DNA of 64,000 nt from Saccharicrinis sp. UBA6048 (GTDB lineage: Bacteria; Bacteroidota; Bacteroidia; Bacteroidales; Marinilabiliaceae). Each line of letters opens with the position of its first letter. Position 1 is the stretch's first letter. The notes under the pieces are model-generated. The model was not told the DNA's origin. It made no database searches and was given only the letters and a program-made list of their open reading frames with translations. The translations under genes and the position numbers were made by a program. Shown here piece after piece: positions 24,440 through 33,119 of this stretch. The stretch is taken from contig DIYS01000073.1 in the NCBI GenBank assembly GCA_002429115.1, positions 1 to 64,000 on the forward strand. Direction: 5' to 3'.

Positions 24440-25795
24440 TTATATCTTAAATACGCCTGTGTAAGAATGTGGTGTCAATGCACGCATCTCTTCTTTGACT
24501 TCTTCAGAAACGTTAAGTGTTTCAATAAAAGCAGCCATTGTTTTGGCGTTAATTTCATCGTTTGTACGTGTTAATTCCTTTAAGGCTTCGTAAGGATTTG
24601 GATACCCTTCGCGACGAAGAATTGTTTGGATGCCCTCTGCAACAACAGCCCAGTTATCTTCCAAATCGTTTTTGATGGCATCTTCGTTAAGCAATAATTT
24701 ACTTAATCCTTTTGCTAATGAACGAATAGAAATAACAGAGTGTGCCAATGGTACACCAATATTACGTAATACGGTTGAATCTGTTAAGTCGCGCTGAAGA
24801 CGCGATACTGGCAGTTTTTCGGCCAGGTGAGAGAAAATAGCATTAGCAATACCTAAGTTTCCTTCAGCATTTTCAAAGTCAATTGGATTTACTTTGTGTG
24901 GCATTGCACTCGACCCAACCTCACCTTTTTTAATCCTCTGCTTGAAGTACTCCATCATGATGTACGTCCAGAAATCACGAGCAAGGTCTAATAAAATAAC
25001 GTTAATACGTTTGAAGTTGTCAAACGATGCCGCCATATTATCGTAGTTCGAGATTTGGGTTGTTACCTGTTCACGATCCAACTTAAGAATGTTGTTTACA
25101 AAGTTGTTACCAAAATCAACCCAGTTAATTTCAGGATAAGCAGCATTGTGTGCATTGAAGTTTCCTGTTGCTCCACCAAATTTAGCAGAACATGGAATGC
25201 CTTTCAATAGAGCCAATTGCTTGTTTAAACGCTCAACATATACTTTCATCTCTTTTCCCAAGCGAGTTGGAGAAGCTGACTGTCCGTGTGTTTTAGCCAA
25301 CATTGGAATATCTTTCCACTCCATAGCCAACTCATCAAGAGTCTGGATCAGTTCTTCTAAAAGTGGATAGTAAATATCATGAACAGCATCACGAAGTGAG
25401 TAAGGAACAGCTGTATTATTAATATCCTGAGATGTTAAACCAAAGTGGATAAATTCTTTGTATTTGTCCAGTTTTAATTCATCAAATTTTTCTTTGATAA
25501 AATACTCAACTGCCTTAACATCATGATTGGTAACTGATTCGATCTCTTTAATTCGATCAGCATCTTCCAGCTCAAAGTTTTTATAAACTTTACGCAATGC
25601 GTCGTAAAGGTTTTTGTCAAAGTCGGCCAATTGAGGTAATGGCTGCTCGCAAAGTGCAATAAAATACTCTATTTCAACAAGTACACGGTAACGGATTAAA
25701 GCGTATTCTGAAAAATACAAAGCTAATCCATCTACTTTGTTTCTGTATCGTCCATCAACAGGCGATATGGCAGTCAATAATTGAATATCCATCAT
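24440..25795 (-). CDS. purB: Adenylosuccinate lyase
   Basis: A 451-residue enzyme of the fumarase/aspartase superfamily that cleaves SAICAR and adenylosuccinate in purine synthesis. It carries the superfamily signature GSSAMPHKVNPIDFENAEGN (about 295-314), with the catalytic serine in the flexible loop, and the conserved KTHGQSASPT (about 168-177). The N-terminus (LTAISPVDGRYRNKV) is typical of the long PurB form. The second Met (25792) may be the true start. Its promoter -7 element faces away from that of the divergent EI24-like gene. Confidence 0.96.
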   Translation of the reverse strand: MMDIQLLTAISPVDGRYRNKVDGLALYFSEYALIRYRVLVEIEYFIALCEQPLPQLADFDKNLYDALRKVYKNFELEDADRIKEIESVTNHDVKAVEYFIKEKFDELKLDKYKEFIHFGLTSQDINNTAVPYSLRDAVHDIYYPLLEELIQTLDELAMEWKDIPMLAKTHGQSASPTRLGKEMKVYVERLNKQLALLKGIPCSAKFGGATGNFNAHNAAYPEINWVDFGNNFVNNILKLDREQVTTQISNYDNMAASFDNFKRINVILLDLARDFWTYIMMEYFKQRIKKGEVGSSAMPHKVNPIDFENAEGNLGIANAIFSHLAEKLPVSRLQRDLTDSTVLRNIGVPLAHSVISIRSLAKGLSKLLLNEDAIKNDLEDNWAVVAEGIQTILRREGYPNPYEALKELTRTNDEINAKTMAAFIETLNVSEEVKEEMRALTPHSYTGVFKI

Positions 25796-25820
25796 TTTTT
25801 ATATTTGATTTTTGGCAGTG

Positions 25821-25828
25821 CAAAAGTA
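25821..25828 (-). promoter_or_regulatory. purB promoter -7 element
   Basis: The complement reads TACTTTTG, an exact TAnnTTTG match, 26 bp upstream of the purB start on the minus strand. No good -33 TTG was found. Confidence 0.45.
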
Positions 25829-25849
25829 GTAAAATTTAAGTGAAAAGCT

Positions 25850-25857
25850 TAGTTTTG
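25850..25857 (+). promoter_or_regulatory. EI24-like gene promoter -7 element
   Basis: TAGTTTTG matches TAnnTTTG, 36 bp before the ATG at 25893. Together with the purB element it makes a compact 97-bp divergent promoter region. Confidence 0.45.
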
Positions 25858-25892
25858 GCTTTAAACGATTTCACATACAATTTCAAAAATTA

Positions 25893-26678
25893 ATGAATTA
25901 TCGTCAAGGTTTTCAGCTGGGAATGAAGTCATATTCCCAAGCTTTGTCATTTATATTTAAAAATCATTTAGGCTGGTACTTTATTTTCCCGGTACTTTTC
26001 AATATCGTCTTATTTCTGCTTGGATTTTATTCAGTTTCATCACTGAGCGACGGTGTTATTGAATCGCTAAATGAATGGACGAATATTGATCAATGGAGTT
26101 TTTGGGGATCATCTGTATTAGTGGGCGTCATTAAAGGGCTTATATGGATCGTTCTCCGTGTTTTATTCTTTATAATCTACGCCTATTTTGGCGGTTATGT
26201 GATTTTGATCCTTATGTCGCCGGTATTCGCTTTTTTGTCTGAAAAGACAGAAAGGATTATCAATGGACAGAATATTCCTTTTAACTGGTCGCAATTTTTG
26301 AAAGATGTTTTGAGAGGTGCCTTATTGGCCATACGAAATATGACTGTAGAACTTTTTTTTACTGTGATTCTGTTTGTGGTAAGTTTTATTCCGGTTGTAG
26401 GTTATATTACACCTGTTATTTTATTTTTCATCTCAGCTTATTTTTATGGTTTCTCTTTTATGGATTATACCTTTGAAAGAAGGCGGTTTAAGGTAGATGC
26501 AAGTATTCGGTTTATGCGTCAAAATAAAGGATTAGCCATTGGAAATGGTTTCGTATTTTCCCTGGTTTTACTTATTCCTTATATAGGTGTGATGCTCGGA
26601 GGCTTTGTAGCCGTTATTTCTGTTGTAGCAGCAACTATTGCGGCATGTAAAGCATTTGAATCCCAAGATTGTATTTAA
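25893..26678 (+). CDS. EI24/CysZ-like membrane protein
   Basis: A 261-residue polytopic protein of the EI24 (CysZ-like) family. Hydrophobic helices occur near 25-50, 75-110, 145-180 and 205-250, separated by short charged loops. The opening MNYRQGFQLGMKSYSQALSF and the segment FMDYTFERRRF (about 190-200) are typical of the family. CysZ proteins take part in sulfate uptake in proteobacteria; that role is not shown for Bacteroidota members, and no sulfate genes are adjacent. It is divergent from purB. Confidence 0.8.
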   Translation: MNYRQGFQLGMKSYSQALSFIFKNHLGWYFIFPVLFNIVLFLLGFYSVSSLSDGVIESLNEWTNIDQWSFWGSSVLVGVIKGLIWIVLRVLFFIIYAYFGGYVILILMSPVFAFLSEKTERIINGQNIPFNWSQFLKDVLRGALLAIRNMTVELFFTVILFVVSFIPVVGYITPVILFFISAYFYGFSFMDYTFERRRFKVDASIRFMRQNKGLAIGNGFVFSLVLLIPYIGVMLGGFVAVISVVAATIAACKAFESQDCI

Positions 26679-26756
26679 GTCCTTGACTGATAAAAAAGTG
26701 TCAGATATATGATGTAATTCACTATTTATGGTGATTTTTTTGTCATAAATCCTCTC

Positions 26757-26764
26757 TAGTTTTG
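26757..26764 (+). promoter_or_regulatory. proC promoter -7 element
   Basis: TAGTTTTG matches TAnnTTTG and lies 12 bp before the ATG at 26777. The nearest TTG upstream gives a spacer of only 14 bp, so the -33 element is uncertain. Confidence 0.35.
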
Positions 26765-26776
26765 TATCATGTTTAA

Positions 26777-27613
26777 ATGAGTATTAATACACAACAACTA
26801 AAAAGGATGATATCTAAAAACATTGCAATAATCGGGGGAGGTAACCTTGGTTCATCAATCGCAAAAGGCTTGGTGAAAAGTGGTTTAATGCAGGCCAACC
26901 AAATAACTATCACTAATCTTGAGCTTGAGCTTATTCAGCATTTGAAAGATGAAGACGGTTTTAATATAACAACGAATAACATTGAGGCCATTGAAGGTGC
27001 TGGAATTGTTATTATCGCTGTAAAACCAACAGTTGCACGTGGATTATTGGCACAGCTCAACGAAACTCTGGTTTCAGGAGATCATGTTGTTATCTCAGTT
27101 ATTTCTGGGATTAAGATTGATGATTTGGAGGGATTTTTAGGCCAAATGCCAATTATCAGAGCAATGCCTAATACGGCCATTGCAATTCAGGAGTCGATGA
27201 CGGCACTTTCGTTTAATGAAAAAGGATTGCAATACAAAAAAGAAGTGGTTGAAATCTTTGATCAGTTAGGTTCTACCATGATTATACCTGAGTCGCAGAT
27301 GCCTGCAGCAACAGTTTTGGCCTCATGTGGTATTGCTTTTGCACTTAGATTCTTACGAGCGGCATCGCAGGGAGGTATCGAAATAGGATTCTCATCAAAG
27401 TTATCACAAGAGATTGCAGCTCAGATTATGAAAGGAGCCTCCAAACTGATTATAGAAAATAATTCACACCCTGAGCCTGAGATTGATAAAGTAACAACGC
27501 CTCTTGGAGTAACCATTAAATCCCTAAACAAGATGGAGTACGAAGGATTTAGCTCATCGCTAATTCAGGGTGTTGTTGCAGGATATAATAAAATATTGGA
27601 AACTGAATCATAG
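26777..27613 (+). CDS. proC: Pyrroline-5-carboxylate reductase
   Basis: A 278-residue NAD(P)H-dependent enzyme for the last step of proline synthesis. The N-terminal Rossmann fold shows IAIIGGGNLGSSIAKGL (about 16-32). The signature region IRAMPNTAIAIQESMTAL lies at about 131-148. The C-terminal dimerisation helices contain AATVLASCGIAFALRFL and the conserved VTTPLGVTIKSL (about 238-249, usually VTSPGGTT), a slightly variant active-site loop. The ATG at 26807 (MISKNIAIIGG) would also give a normal N-terminus. Convergent with the cysteine synthase gene. Confidence 0.9.
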   Translation: MSINTQQLKRMISKNIAIIGGGNLGSSIAKGLVKSGLMQANQITITNLELELIQHLKDEDGFNITTNNIEAIEGAGIVIIAVKPTVARGLLAQLNETLVSGDHVVISVISGIKIDDLEGFLGQMPIIRAMPNTAIAIQESMTALSFNEKGLQYKKEVVEIFDQLGSTMIIPESQMPAATVLASCGIAFALRFLRAASQGGIEIGFSSKLSQEIAAQIMKGASKLIIENNSHPEPEIDKVTTPLGVTIKSLNKMEYEGFSSSLIQGVVAGYNKILETES

Positions 27614-27642
27614 AACATTCATGTTTTAGATGATTACACTCA

Positions 27643-27680
27643 AAAAAAAGAGGCTTTCAGATTTCTGAGAGCCTCTTTTA
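27643..27680. terminator. Bidirectional terminator between proC and the cysteine synthase gene
   Basis: aaaaaaagaggctttcag pairs with ctgagagcctctttt (27665-27679) with one mismatch. There are A runs on the left and T runs on the right, between two convergent genes. Confidence 0.85.
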
Positions 27681-27722
27681 ATAAACCAAAACTTATTCCA
27701 AACTATTACAAAAACAAACTAT

Positions 27723-28841
27723 TTACACTGTTTCGCGGCGAGGACAATGTGGAAGTTTAACCTCACCTTCCTTAGTTTCATAGCAAGACTCCATACAGTC
27801 GTTAGGGTCACAACATGTATGGCAAACTCGTTTATAAGCTGCATAGCTTTTTAATTCAACACCTGGAGCCATAAAGTCGTCCTTAACAGGCTCGTCTTTC
27901 ATTAAATCGGTGCTTAAGTATTTCTTATTGTCATCAGCAAATACTGTTACAACTACTGCATCAGGGCCTAGCTCTTCTTGTATTTTCAATGCTCCCAAGA
28001 AGTTTGCTCCGCTGGAAATACCAACGCCTAAACCTAATTCTGCGCTAAGTTTTTGAGCCATAATGATTGAATCTCCATCATCAACCGCAACAATTTCATC
28101 TAACTCATCCAACTTAACAATTGATGGTATAAACTCATCTGAGATACCTTGAACACGGTGTTTACCTACTTTGTAACCCGTACTCATTGTTGGTGAATTT
28201 GATGGCTCAAGTGGATGGATTTTAATTCCAGGAACTTGCTCCTTTAGGTATTTACCAACACCCATTACAGTACCACCAGTACCAACACCAGCAACAAATG
28301 CATCTGGTTGCAACGAGCGGAAACGTAATTGCCAAAACAATTCAGGTCCGGTTGTTGTGTAATGTGCTTCGCAGTTATCATAGTTAGAAAACTGACGTGG
28401 AAGAAATGTATTTTCGTTATCAGCGGCCAGTTGATTTGCCATTTCAATACTTCCAAGGAAACCACCTTCTTCTGGAGTAACCAATCGAATGTTGGCACCA
28501 AAACTCTTAATAAGGTTTTTACGCTCATCGCTCATCCAGTTAGGCATGAAAATAGTTACAGGGTGTCCCATTGCTTTTCCTACTCCAGAAAATGCAATTC
28601 CTGTGTTACCACTTGTCGCTTCAATAATCTGATCACCCTCTTTTAAGTGGCCATTTTCGTAGGCTTTATTTAAGATATGAAAAGCCATACGATCTTTAAT
28701 ACTTCCGGTTAGATTTAAGAATTCTGCCTTGGCATAAATTTTTCTAACGGATCCTTTGTACTCAAATTCAATTGCCAGTAAAGGCGTGTTCCCGATCAAG
28801 GTTGAGATACCTTGCATTCTTTTGTTCTGTTTTTGACTCAT
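27723..28841 (-). CDS. Cysteine synthase family protein with cysteine-rich C-terminal tail
   Basis: A 372-residue PLP-dependent beta-replacement enzyme. The opening IGNTPLL (16-22), the PLP lysine K49 in [10 protein letters not shown], the substrate loop TSGNTGIAF (about 74-82) and the phosphate-binding [10 protein letters not shown] (about 187-196) are as in O-acetylserine sulfhydrylase or cystathionine beta-synthase cores. It is about 60 residues longer than typical CysK. The last about 37 residues carry six cysteines (VCHTCC, DC, SC, HC), a pattern suited to binding a metal or Fe-S cluster or to redox control. Whether it makes cysteine, or a sulfur carrier or another product, cannot be told. 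No cysE or sulfur gene is adjacent. Confidence 0.85.
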   Translation of the reverse strand: MSQKQNKRMQGISTLIGNTPLLAIEFEYKGSVRKIYAKAEFLNLTGSIKDRMAFHILNKAYENGHLKEGDQIIEATSGNTGIAFSGVGKAMGHPVTIFMPNWMSDERKNLIKSFGANIRLVTPEEGGFLGSIEMANQLAADNENTFLPRQFSNYDNCEAHYTTTGPELFWQLRFRSLQPDAFVAGVGTGGTVMGVGKYLKEQVPGIKIHPLEPSNSPTMSTGYKVGKHRVQGISDEFIPSIVKLDELDEIVAVDDGDSIIMAQKLSAELGLGVGISSGANFLGALKIQEELGPDAVVVTVFADDNKKYLSTDLMKDEPVKDDFMAPGVELKSYAAYKRVCHTCCDPNDCMESCYETKEGEVKLPHCPRRETV

Positions 28842-28980
28842 ATATATAGATTTTGTGACTGGGATTCAAATCAAAATTTGGTGTTTTTTAATTTTAGTAT
28901 TAAGACACTTAATTATCATGTTTGGGTGACACAAAGTATCTATTTTTTTCGAACTGAGATATGATTTATCGCACGGGGTA

Positions 28981-29988
28981 TTAATCTAATACTAGTGAAT
29001 CTGTCCGATTTTCTGAGATGATAAGTAAGGTGGGCAGGTGATCACTGGTACCTCCGTTGTAACGTGGTCCTATATAGGTGCGATAAGGTTTAACGCCATA
29101 ATATGAACGATCTTCTTCCACGAGAAATGGTAAGTCAATGATTTTTAGGTTGGACGAATATTTGTCGTTCAATGTATTCGATATGAGTATGTGATCAATT
29201 TGCGACCATTGCCCTTTGTATTTGTAGGTACCTGTTACGCCTTTATGATTTGTTTCAAGTAATTTCGGAACGATGAGTTGATGTCCGGCAATTAGCTGTT
29301 TTAATGATTGGGCTTCTGTATCGGCATTAAAATCGCCCATCAGTATGCAATGACAATTGCGATCTATTGATTTTATGGAATCTAACAGGCTTGACACGCA
29401 ATTTGATGCATGTACTCTTTTGGGTTCTGAAGCCAGCGTGCCACCTCTTTTTGAAGGCCAATGGTTGACAATCACATGTATCGAGTCCCGGTTGTTAAAA
29501 CATAAATGTGTATAAAGCGCATCTCGGGTATAAAAGTTATTGTCAGGCCTGGAAATATTAACAGGGGATGATTTAATCACCTTTACCTTATCTTGTCTAT
29601 AAAGCAATGCTACGTCAATGCCTCGTTTATCTGGAGATTCAAAATGTATGTATTTGTATCGAAGGCTTCTTAAGCCTGTTTCGTAGATTAATTGTTTGAG
29701 AACATTGCTGTTTTCTACTTCGCATAAACCAATAATGTCTGGTGGCTGCCATTGATTAGCGGATAAGATGACTTTGGAAATGCTATTGAGTTTTTGACGT
29801 AACCTGTAATGGTTCCAGCGTTTATTACTTTCAGGAGTAAATTCTTCATCGTATTTAAGACTGTCATCCTCACAATCAAATAAGTTTTCGACGTTATAAA
29901 ACATCACGGATAATAATGAATTATCGCTGACTTGACCAAAAGAATGCAGGTAGCATAATGAAATAATACAAACGAATGACAGGCGCAT
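28981..29988 (-). CDS. Exported endonuclease/exonuclease/phosphatase (EEP) family protein
   Basis: A 335-residue protein with a signal peptide (MRLSFVCIISLCYLHSFGQ) and an EEP (DNase I-like) fold. Motifs in order are MFYNVENLFD (about 29-38), GLCEVENS (about 103-110), the catalytic IVNHWPSKRGG, MGDFNAD (about 216-222), QIDHILIS and the terminal SDHLPTLLI. All catalytic Asp/Asn/His positions are present. It is exported, so extracellular or periplasmic nucleic acids or phosphoesters are possible substrates. Its start overlaps by one base the stop of the upstream beta-helix lipoprotein gene, so the two are co-expressed. Confidence 0.87.
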   Translation of the reverse strand: MRLSFVCIISLCYLHSFGQVSDNSLLSVMFYNVENLFDCEDDSLKYDEEFTPESNKRWNHYRLRQKLNSISKVILSANQWQPPDIIGLCEVENSNVLKQLIYETGLRSLRYKYIHFESPDKRGIDVALLYRQDKVKVIKSSPVNISRPDNNFYTRDALYTHLCFNNRDSIHVIVNHWPSKRGGTLASEPKRVHASNCVSSLLDSIKSIDRNCHCILMGDFNADTEAQSLKQLIAGHQLIVPKLLETNHKGVTGTYKYKGQWSQIDHILISNTLNDKYSSNLKIIDLPFLVEEDRSYYGVKPYRTYIGPRYNGGTSDHLPTLLIISENRTDSLVLD

Positions 29989-31415
29989 TATTTTTTTTCT
30001 ATACGTTCATATGCGCCCAGGTCAGGACCTTCATCTTCAAGACGATTGTTGCCAAGAATATCCGTTGGAAATGGCTTAGCTAATTCTAAATTGGCTATTG
30101 TATCCTTGGCGGGGGAGAGTGTATCCAGCTGGTAGTTATATTCGTTAATGTTTTTAAAGTTCGGATCCACATTACGAAAAATATTCTTAAACTTAGTTTC
30201 ATCACTCATGTCCAGATCCTCAGAGGCTTTTATGATACTACTTTGAAATTGATATTTAGCATCAGTGTCCATAGGGATGTCTTCGGTATACTCAATGTCA
30301 AAGCCAAGTTCGGATCGATTGTTACCATAAATAATGCAGTTATTAAAATTGGCTTTTTTCAAGGGTATTATTTGTGCCTCATTGTTCTTGTCAAGAAAAT
30401 AATTGTTAAGAAAAACGGCTGGAGCACTTCTGAATGTCCAATCGAAATAATTTGCAAAAGTACAATGGTCAAACGTGTAAGAACCTCCAACGGTAAGAGC
30501 TGCGGAATTTTTGCCACAATCGCCAAAGACACTATTTGAGACCTCGATGTTTGAGGTCTGAGCCAACAAACCAAAGGTGCTGATGTGCTCTATAACTGTA
30601 TTGTTGATAGTGATAGGCTCGCTGTTTATACCGACAGAATCTGCCAGAATGCCCATCATACCATTTTTTATTATGCAATTATTAAATTTAGATGGCCCTG
30701 AACCAGGTAAAAGATGGATGTATCCCCATTGACCTGGCTTATCCATGTACCATTCTTCCTGTCGATGACCTGCAAATAAAACCGGTTCTTCAACGCTGCC
30801 ATTTACCTCCAGGGTGCCAAGTACCAAAAGGCTGGCATCTTTGTAAAAATACAAACGTGCACCAGGATCAATACTTACGGATTCGGTGGTATCCACTAAA
30901 ACGTAATCATAGATCAAATATGGTTTCTCGTTAGTTAAAGTCTGCGATTTTAATATCTGCTCTTTTAATATCACAACATCTTGTCCATAGGCAACTAATT
31001 GAACGGTCTGCATGCGATCTTTGGTCCTGAAATAGATAGAGTCAGTTACAACAAATGGTTTATTGCTACCTATTGGGTCTATTGTTACTTCAACAAAAAT
31101 ATACAGGCTGTCGTTGGCTCTTATTTGTATTTCTTCGAGATGATTTTCAGAATATCCATTGATGTTGAGCCTGAAGCCGGATTCCTCACCACCTGCCAAT
31201 TCAATTGACTCAATGGACATGTCTTCGGGATATGGATTGTAAACTCTGAAATTCTTGGTAGTGGAACCTATAGAAGTAAAAATAGTATCGAACATGATGG
31301 TGTCGGTAGAAAAAGTTAATCCTTCTTCACCGCCTCTAAACACAAACTCCCGTTCACACGCCAGAATGGTAATAGTGCTTAAAATAAATAGTATGGCACG
31401 ACCAATCCAATTCAT
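29988..31415 (-). CDS. Lipoprotein with probable right-handed beta-helix
   Basis: About 475 residues. The frame begins at 31436, but the Met at 31415 (MNWIGRAILFILSTITILAC) gives the expected short lipoprotein signal with lipobox ILAC. The N-terminal 130 residues (DTIMFDTIFTSIGSTTKNFRVYNPY...) form a beta-sandwich-like segment common in Bacteroidota surface lipoproteins. The rest has the regular strand pattern of a parallel beta-helix (FNNCIIKNGMMG, ITINNTVIEHIS, IEVSNSVFGDCG, YTFDHCTFANY), seen in polysaccharide-binding or -cleaving proteins. The C-terminus contains the DLGAYER motif typical of choice-of-anchor/beta-helix proteins. No catalytic residues are recognised. Confidence 0.78.
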   Translation of the reverse strand: MNWIGRAILFILSTITILACEREFVFRGGEEGLTFSTDTIMFDTIFTSIGSTTKNFRVYNPYPEDMSIESIELAGGEESGFRLNINGYSENHLEEIQIRANDSLYIFVEVTIDPIGSNKPFVVTDSIYFRTKDRMQTVQLVAYGQDVVILKEQILKSQTLTNEKPYLIYDYVLVDTTESVSIDPGARLYFYKDASLLVLGTLEVNGSVEEPVLFAGHRQEEWYMDKPGQWGYIHLLPGSGPSKFNNCIIKNGMMGILADSVGINSEPITINNTVIEHISTFGLLAQTSNIEVSNSVFGDCGKNSAALTVGGSYTFDHCTFANYFDWTFRSAPAVFLNNYFLDKNNEAQIIPLKKANFNNCIIYGNNRSELGFDIEYTEDIPMDTDAKYQFQSSIIKASEDLDMSDETKFKNIFRNVDPNFKNINEYNYQLDTLSPAKDTIANLELAKPFPTDILGNNRLEDEGPDLGAYERIEKK

Positions 31416-31742
31416 ATTCTCAATAGTCTTTGTCAACTGATCGTTCGGAAATGAGCAGTTGAATTTGGTTTAAGGCTAATAGTGCAAAATAACAAAAGCT
31501 TATCCAAAAAAACAATACATTTTTTCACATTTCTACATATAAATTTTACAAAAATTAACGAAGTCATGTTTAACTCTGCATTATGAACGATAAAAATCAA
31601 TTTCTATTGCCAAAAATGTTTAATGATTTGAGGTGATATTACCCTGAATTAGCCCTTAAGCTTTTATCCATTAATGAGATTAATCCGTTAGTTTTTCTGT
31701 TTTGCGGTATGATTTACTACATTGGCTGGAAAATTCAAATCT
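31416..31742. other. Divergent intergenic region
   Basis: About 330 bp between the minus-strand beta-helix lipoprotein gene and the plus-strand AI-2E gene. It contains a 7-bp inverted repeat (tcaactg 31433-31439, cagttga 31456-31462) near the start of the lipoprotein gene. Otherwise it is AT-rich sequence with no recognised element. Confidence 0.4.
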
Positions 31743-32870
31743 ATGGATAACTTAACTCAGAGGCCTTATACCTTCGACCGGGTGGTGCGTATGGTATTAA
31801 CCGCGCTTATTTTTGGCGCTGTTTTATATGTAGTTAATCTGCTCAAACATGTACTGGGTCCGTTTATTCTGGCTGTTTTTATTGCATATTTACTTGATCC
31901 TTTGGTGTCTTTTGTTCAAGTTAAAATGAGGGTAAAGCATCGTGGTTTAGCGGTTTTACTCACGGTTTTCTTTGTGTGTTTAGTTTTATCCATAATGATG
32001 GTTTACCTGGTGCCTGCTTTTATTCAGGAGATGAACCGGATGGTGCACTTAATTCGAATTTATATGCAATCGGTAGATGTTCGAAGTGCTTTACCTTTTG
32101 AAATGGAAAAGAGTTTAAGAGAATTAATCCGTGAGTCAGAATTAATATCCTATCTAAGTGTTGATAATGTTTATCAGGCATTGAAAAAATTACTCCCTGG
32201 ATTCTGGAACCTGTTTACCGGATCGATGCGGGTTATTGCTGGTATTGTTGGGGTGTTAATTGTTGTACTGTATACCATCTTTATTTTACTTGATTTTCAG
32301 AAGTTGGGGAAGTTGTGGCTTAGTATATTACCAGCACGATATCGTAGCGTTTCAGCCGAGGTGATGGAAGATTTAGGTCATTCAATGGATTTATATTTCA
32401 GATCACAAGGTCTGGTAGCTTTAATTGTTGGGGTATTGCTCGCCATAGGGTTTAAAATTATAGGCTTACCAATGGCCATTACTATCGGTCTTTTTATAGG
32501 ACTGTTAAATATTGTACCATACTTGCAGTTGGTAGGTATTATTCCTGCAATGCTCTTAGCCTTGTTAAAGGCAATGGAGACTCAACAGAGTTTCTGGCAT
32601 ATTGCCTTATTGGTGCTGATTGTATTAACCGTTGTTCAAATTATTCAGGAAACCATATTGGTACCACGTATTATGGGAAAGGCCTATGGTATGAACCCTG
32701 CCATTGTTTTGTTGGCTCTGTCTGTGTGGGGGAGTTTAATGGGTTTGATGGGTATGTTACTGGCATTACCCTTAACATCGGTTATTTCATCTTATTATCG
32801 TCGTTTTGTACTGCATGAAGAAGAAACAAGCGAAACAGAGGAGAGTAAGGATATTATTGAAAAAGAATAA
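31743..32870 (+). CDS. AI-2E family transporter
   Basis: A 375-residue membrane protein of the AI-2E (PerM/TqsA-like) family. The ATG at 31743 is chosen over an in-frame TTG at 31722. Two helices follow a short N-terminus. A soluble, helical segment (about 95-150) comes next, and the last two thirds contain the conserved membrane block with FFRSQGLVALIVG-like sequence, GLFIGLLNIVPYLQLVG (about 249-265), the ETILVPRIMGKAYGMNP motif (about 308-324) and LPLTSVI. Members export signalling molecules or act as Na+/H+ antiporters; the substrate is unknown. Acidic tail. Confidence 0.88.
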   Translation: MDNLTQRPYTFDRVVRMVLTALIFGAVLYVVNLLKHVLGPFILAVFIAYLLDPLVSFVQVKMRVKHRGLAVLLTVFFVCLVLSIMMVYLVPAFIQEMNRMVHLIRIYMQSVDVRSALPFEMEKSLRELIRESELISYLSVDNVYQALKKLLPGFWNLFTGSMRVIAGIVGVLIVVLYTIFILLDFQKLGKLWLSILPARYRSVSAEVMEDLGHSMDLYFRSQGLVALIVGVLLAIGFKIIGLPMAITIGLFIGLLNIVPYLQLVGIIPAMLLALLKAMETQQSFWHIALLVLIVLTVVQIIQETILVPRIMGKAYGMNPAIVLLALSVWGSLMGLMGMLLALPLTSVISSYYRRFVLHEEETSETEESKDIIEKE

Positions 32871-32998
32871 AAGGGCGCCCAAAACACTATATGCACCCGT
32901 TCACTGAGCGGAGTCGAAGTGATCATATGTTGAAGCCAAAGTGACTTAAATTTCATCTCGACTGCGCTCGATGAGCGAGTTTAGTTTTTGGGACACCT
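32871..32998. repeat. Dispersed-type palindromic repeat with terminal inverted repeats
   Basis: A stretch after the AI-2E gene contains ttcactgagcggagtcgaag (from 32900) and catctcgactgcgctcgatg (from 32954), two related palindromic cores. Imperfect inverted ends are gggcgcccaaaac (32873-32885) and gtttttgggacacc (32984-32997). Sequences of the ctcgactgcgctcgat kind recur between genes in many environmental bacteria. No coding capacity. Confidence 0.5.
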
Positions 32999-33038
32999 CT
33001 TTTAGTATCTAAAAATTGAAATTCGTGTATTATTTGGC

Positions 33039-33067
33039 AGACTATTTACGCGTGCTGTAAATAGTCT
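33039..33067. terminator. Hairpin between convergent AI-2E and TonB receptor genes
   Basis: agactatttac (33039-33049) and gtaaatagtct (33057-33067) are perfect arms around gcgtgct. A 14-bp-period direct repeat (ttgatactttgtac, ttgatactctatac) follows at 33068-33095. Confidence 0.55.
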
Positions 33068-33119
33068 TGATACTTTGTACTTGATACTCTATACTTTTCT
33101 GGCTTGTCCAGGTTAGATA

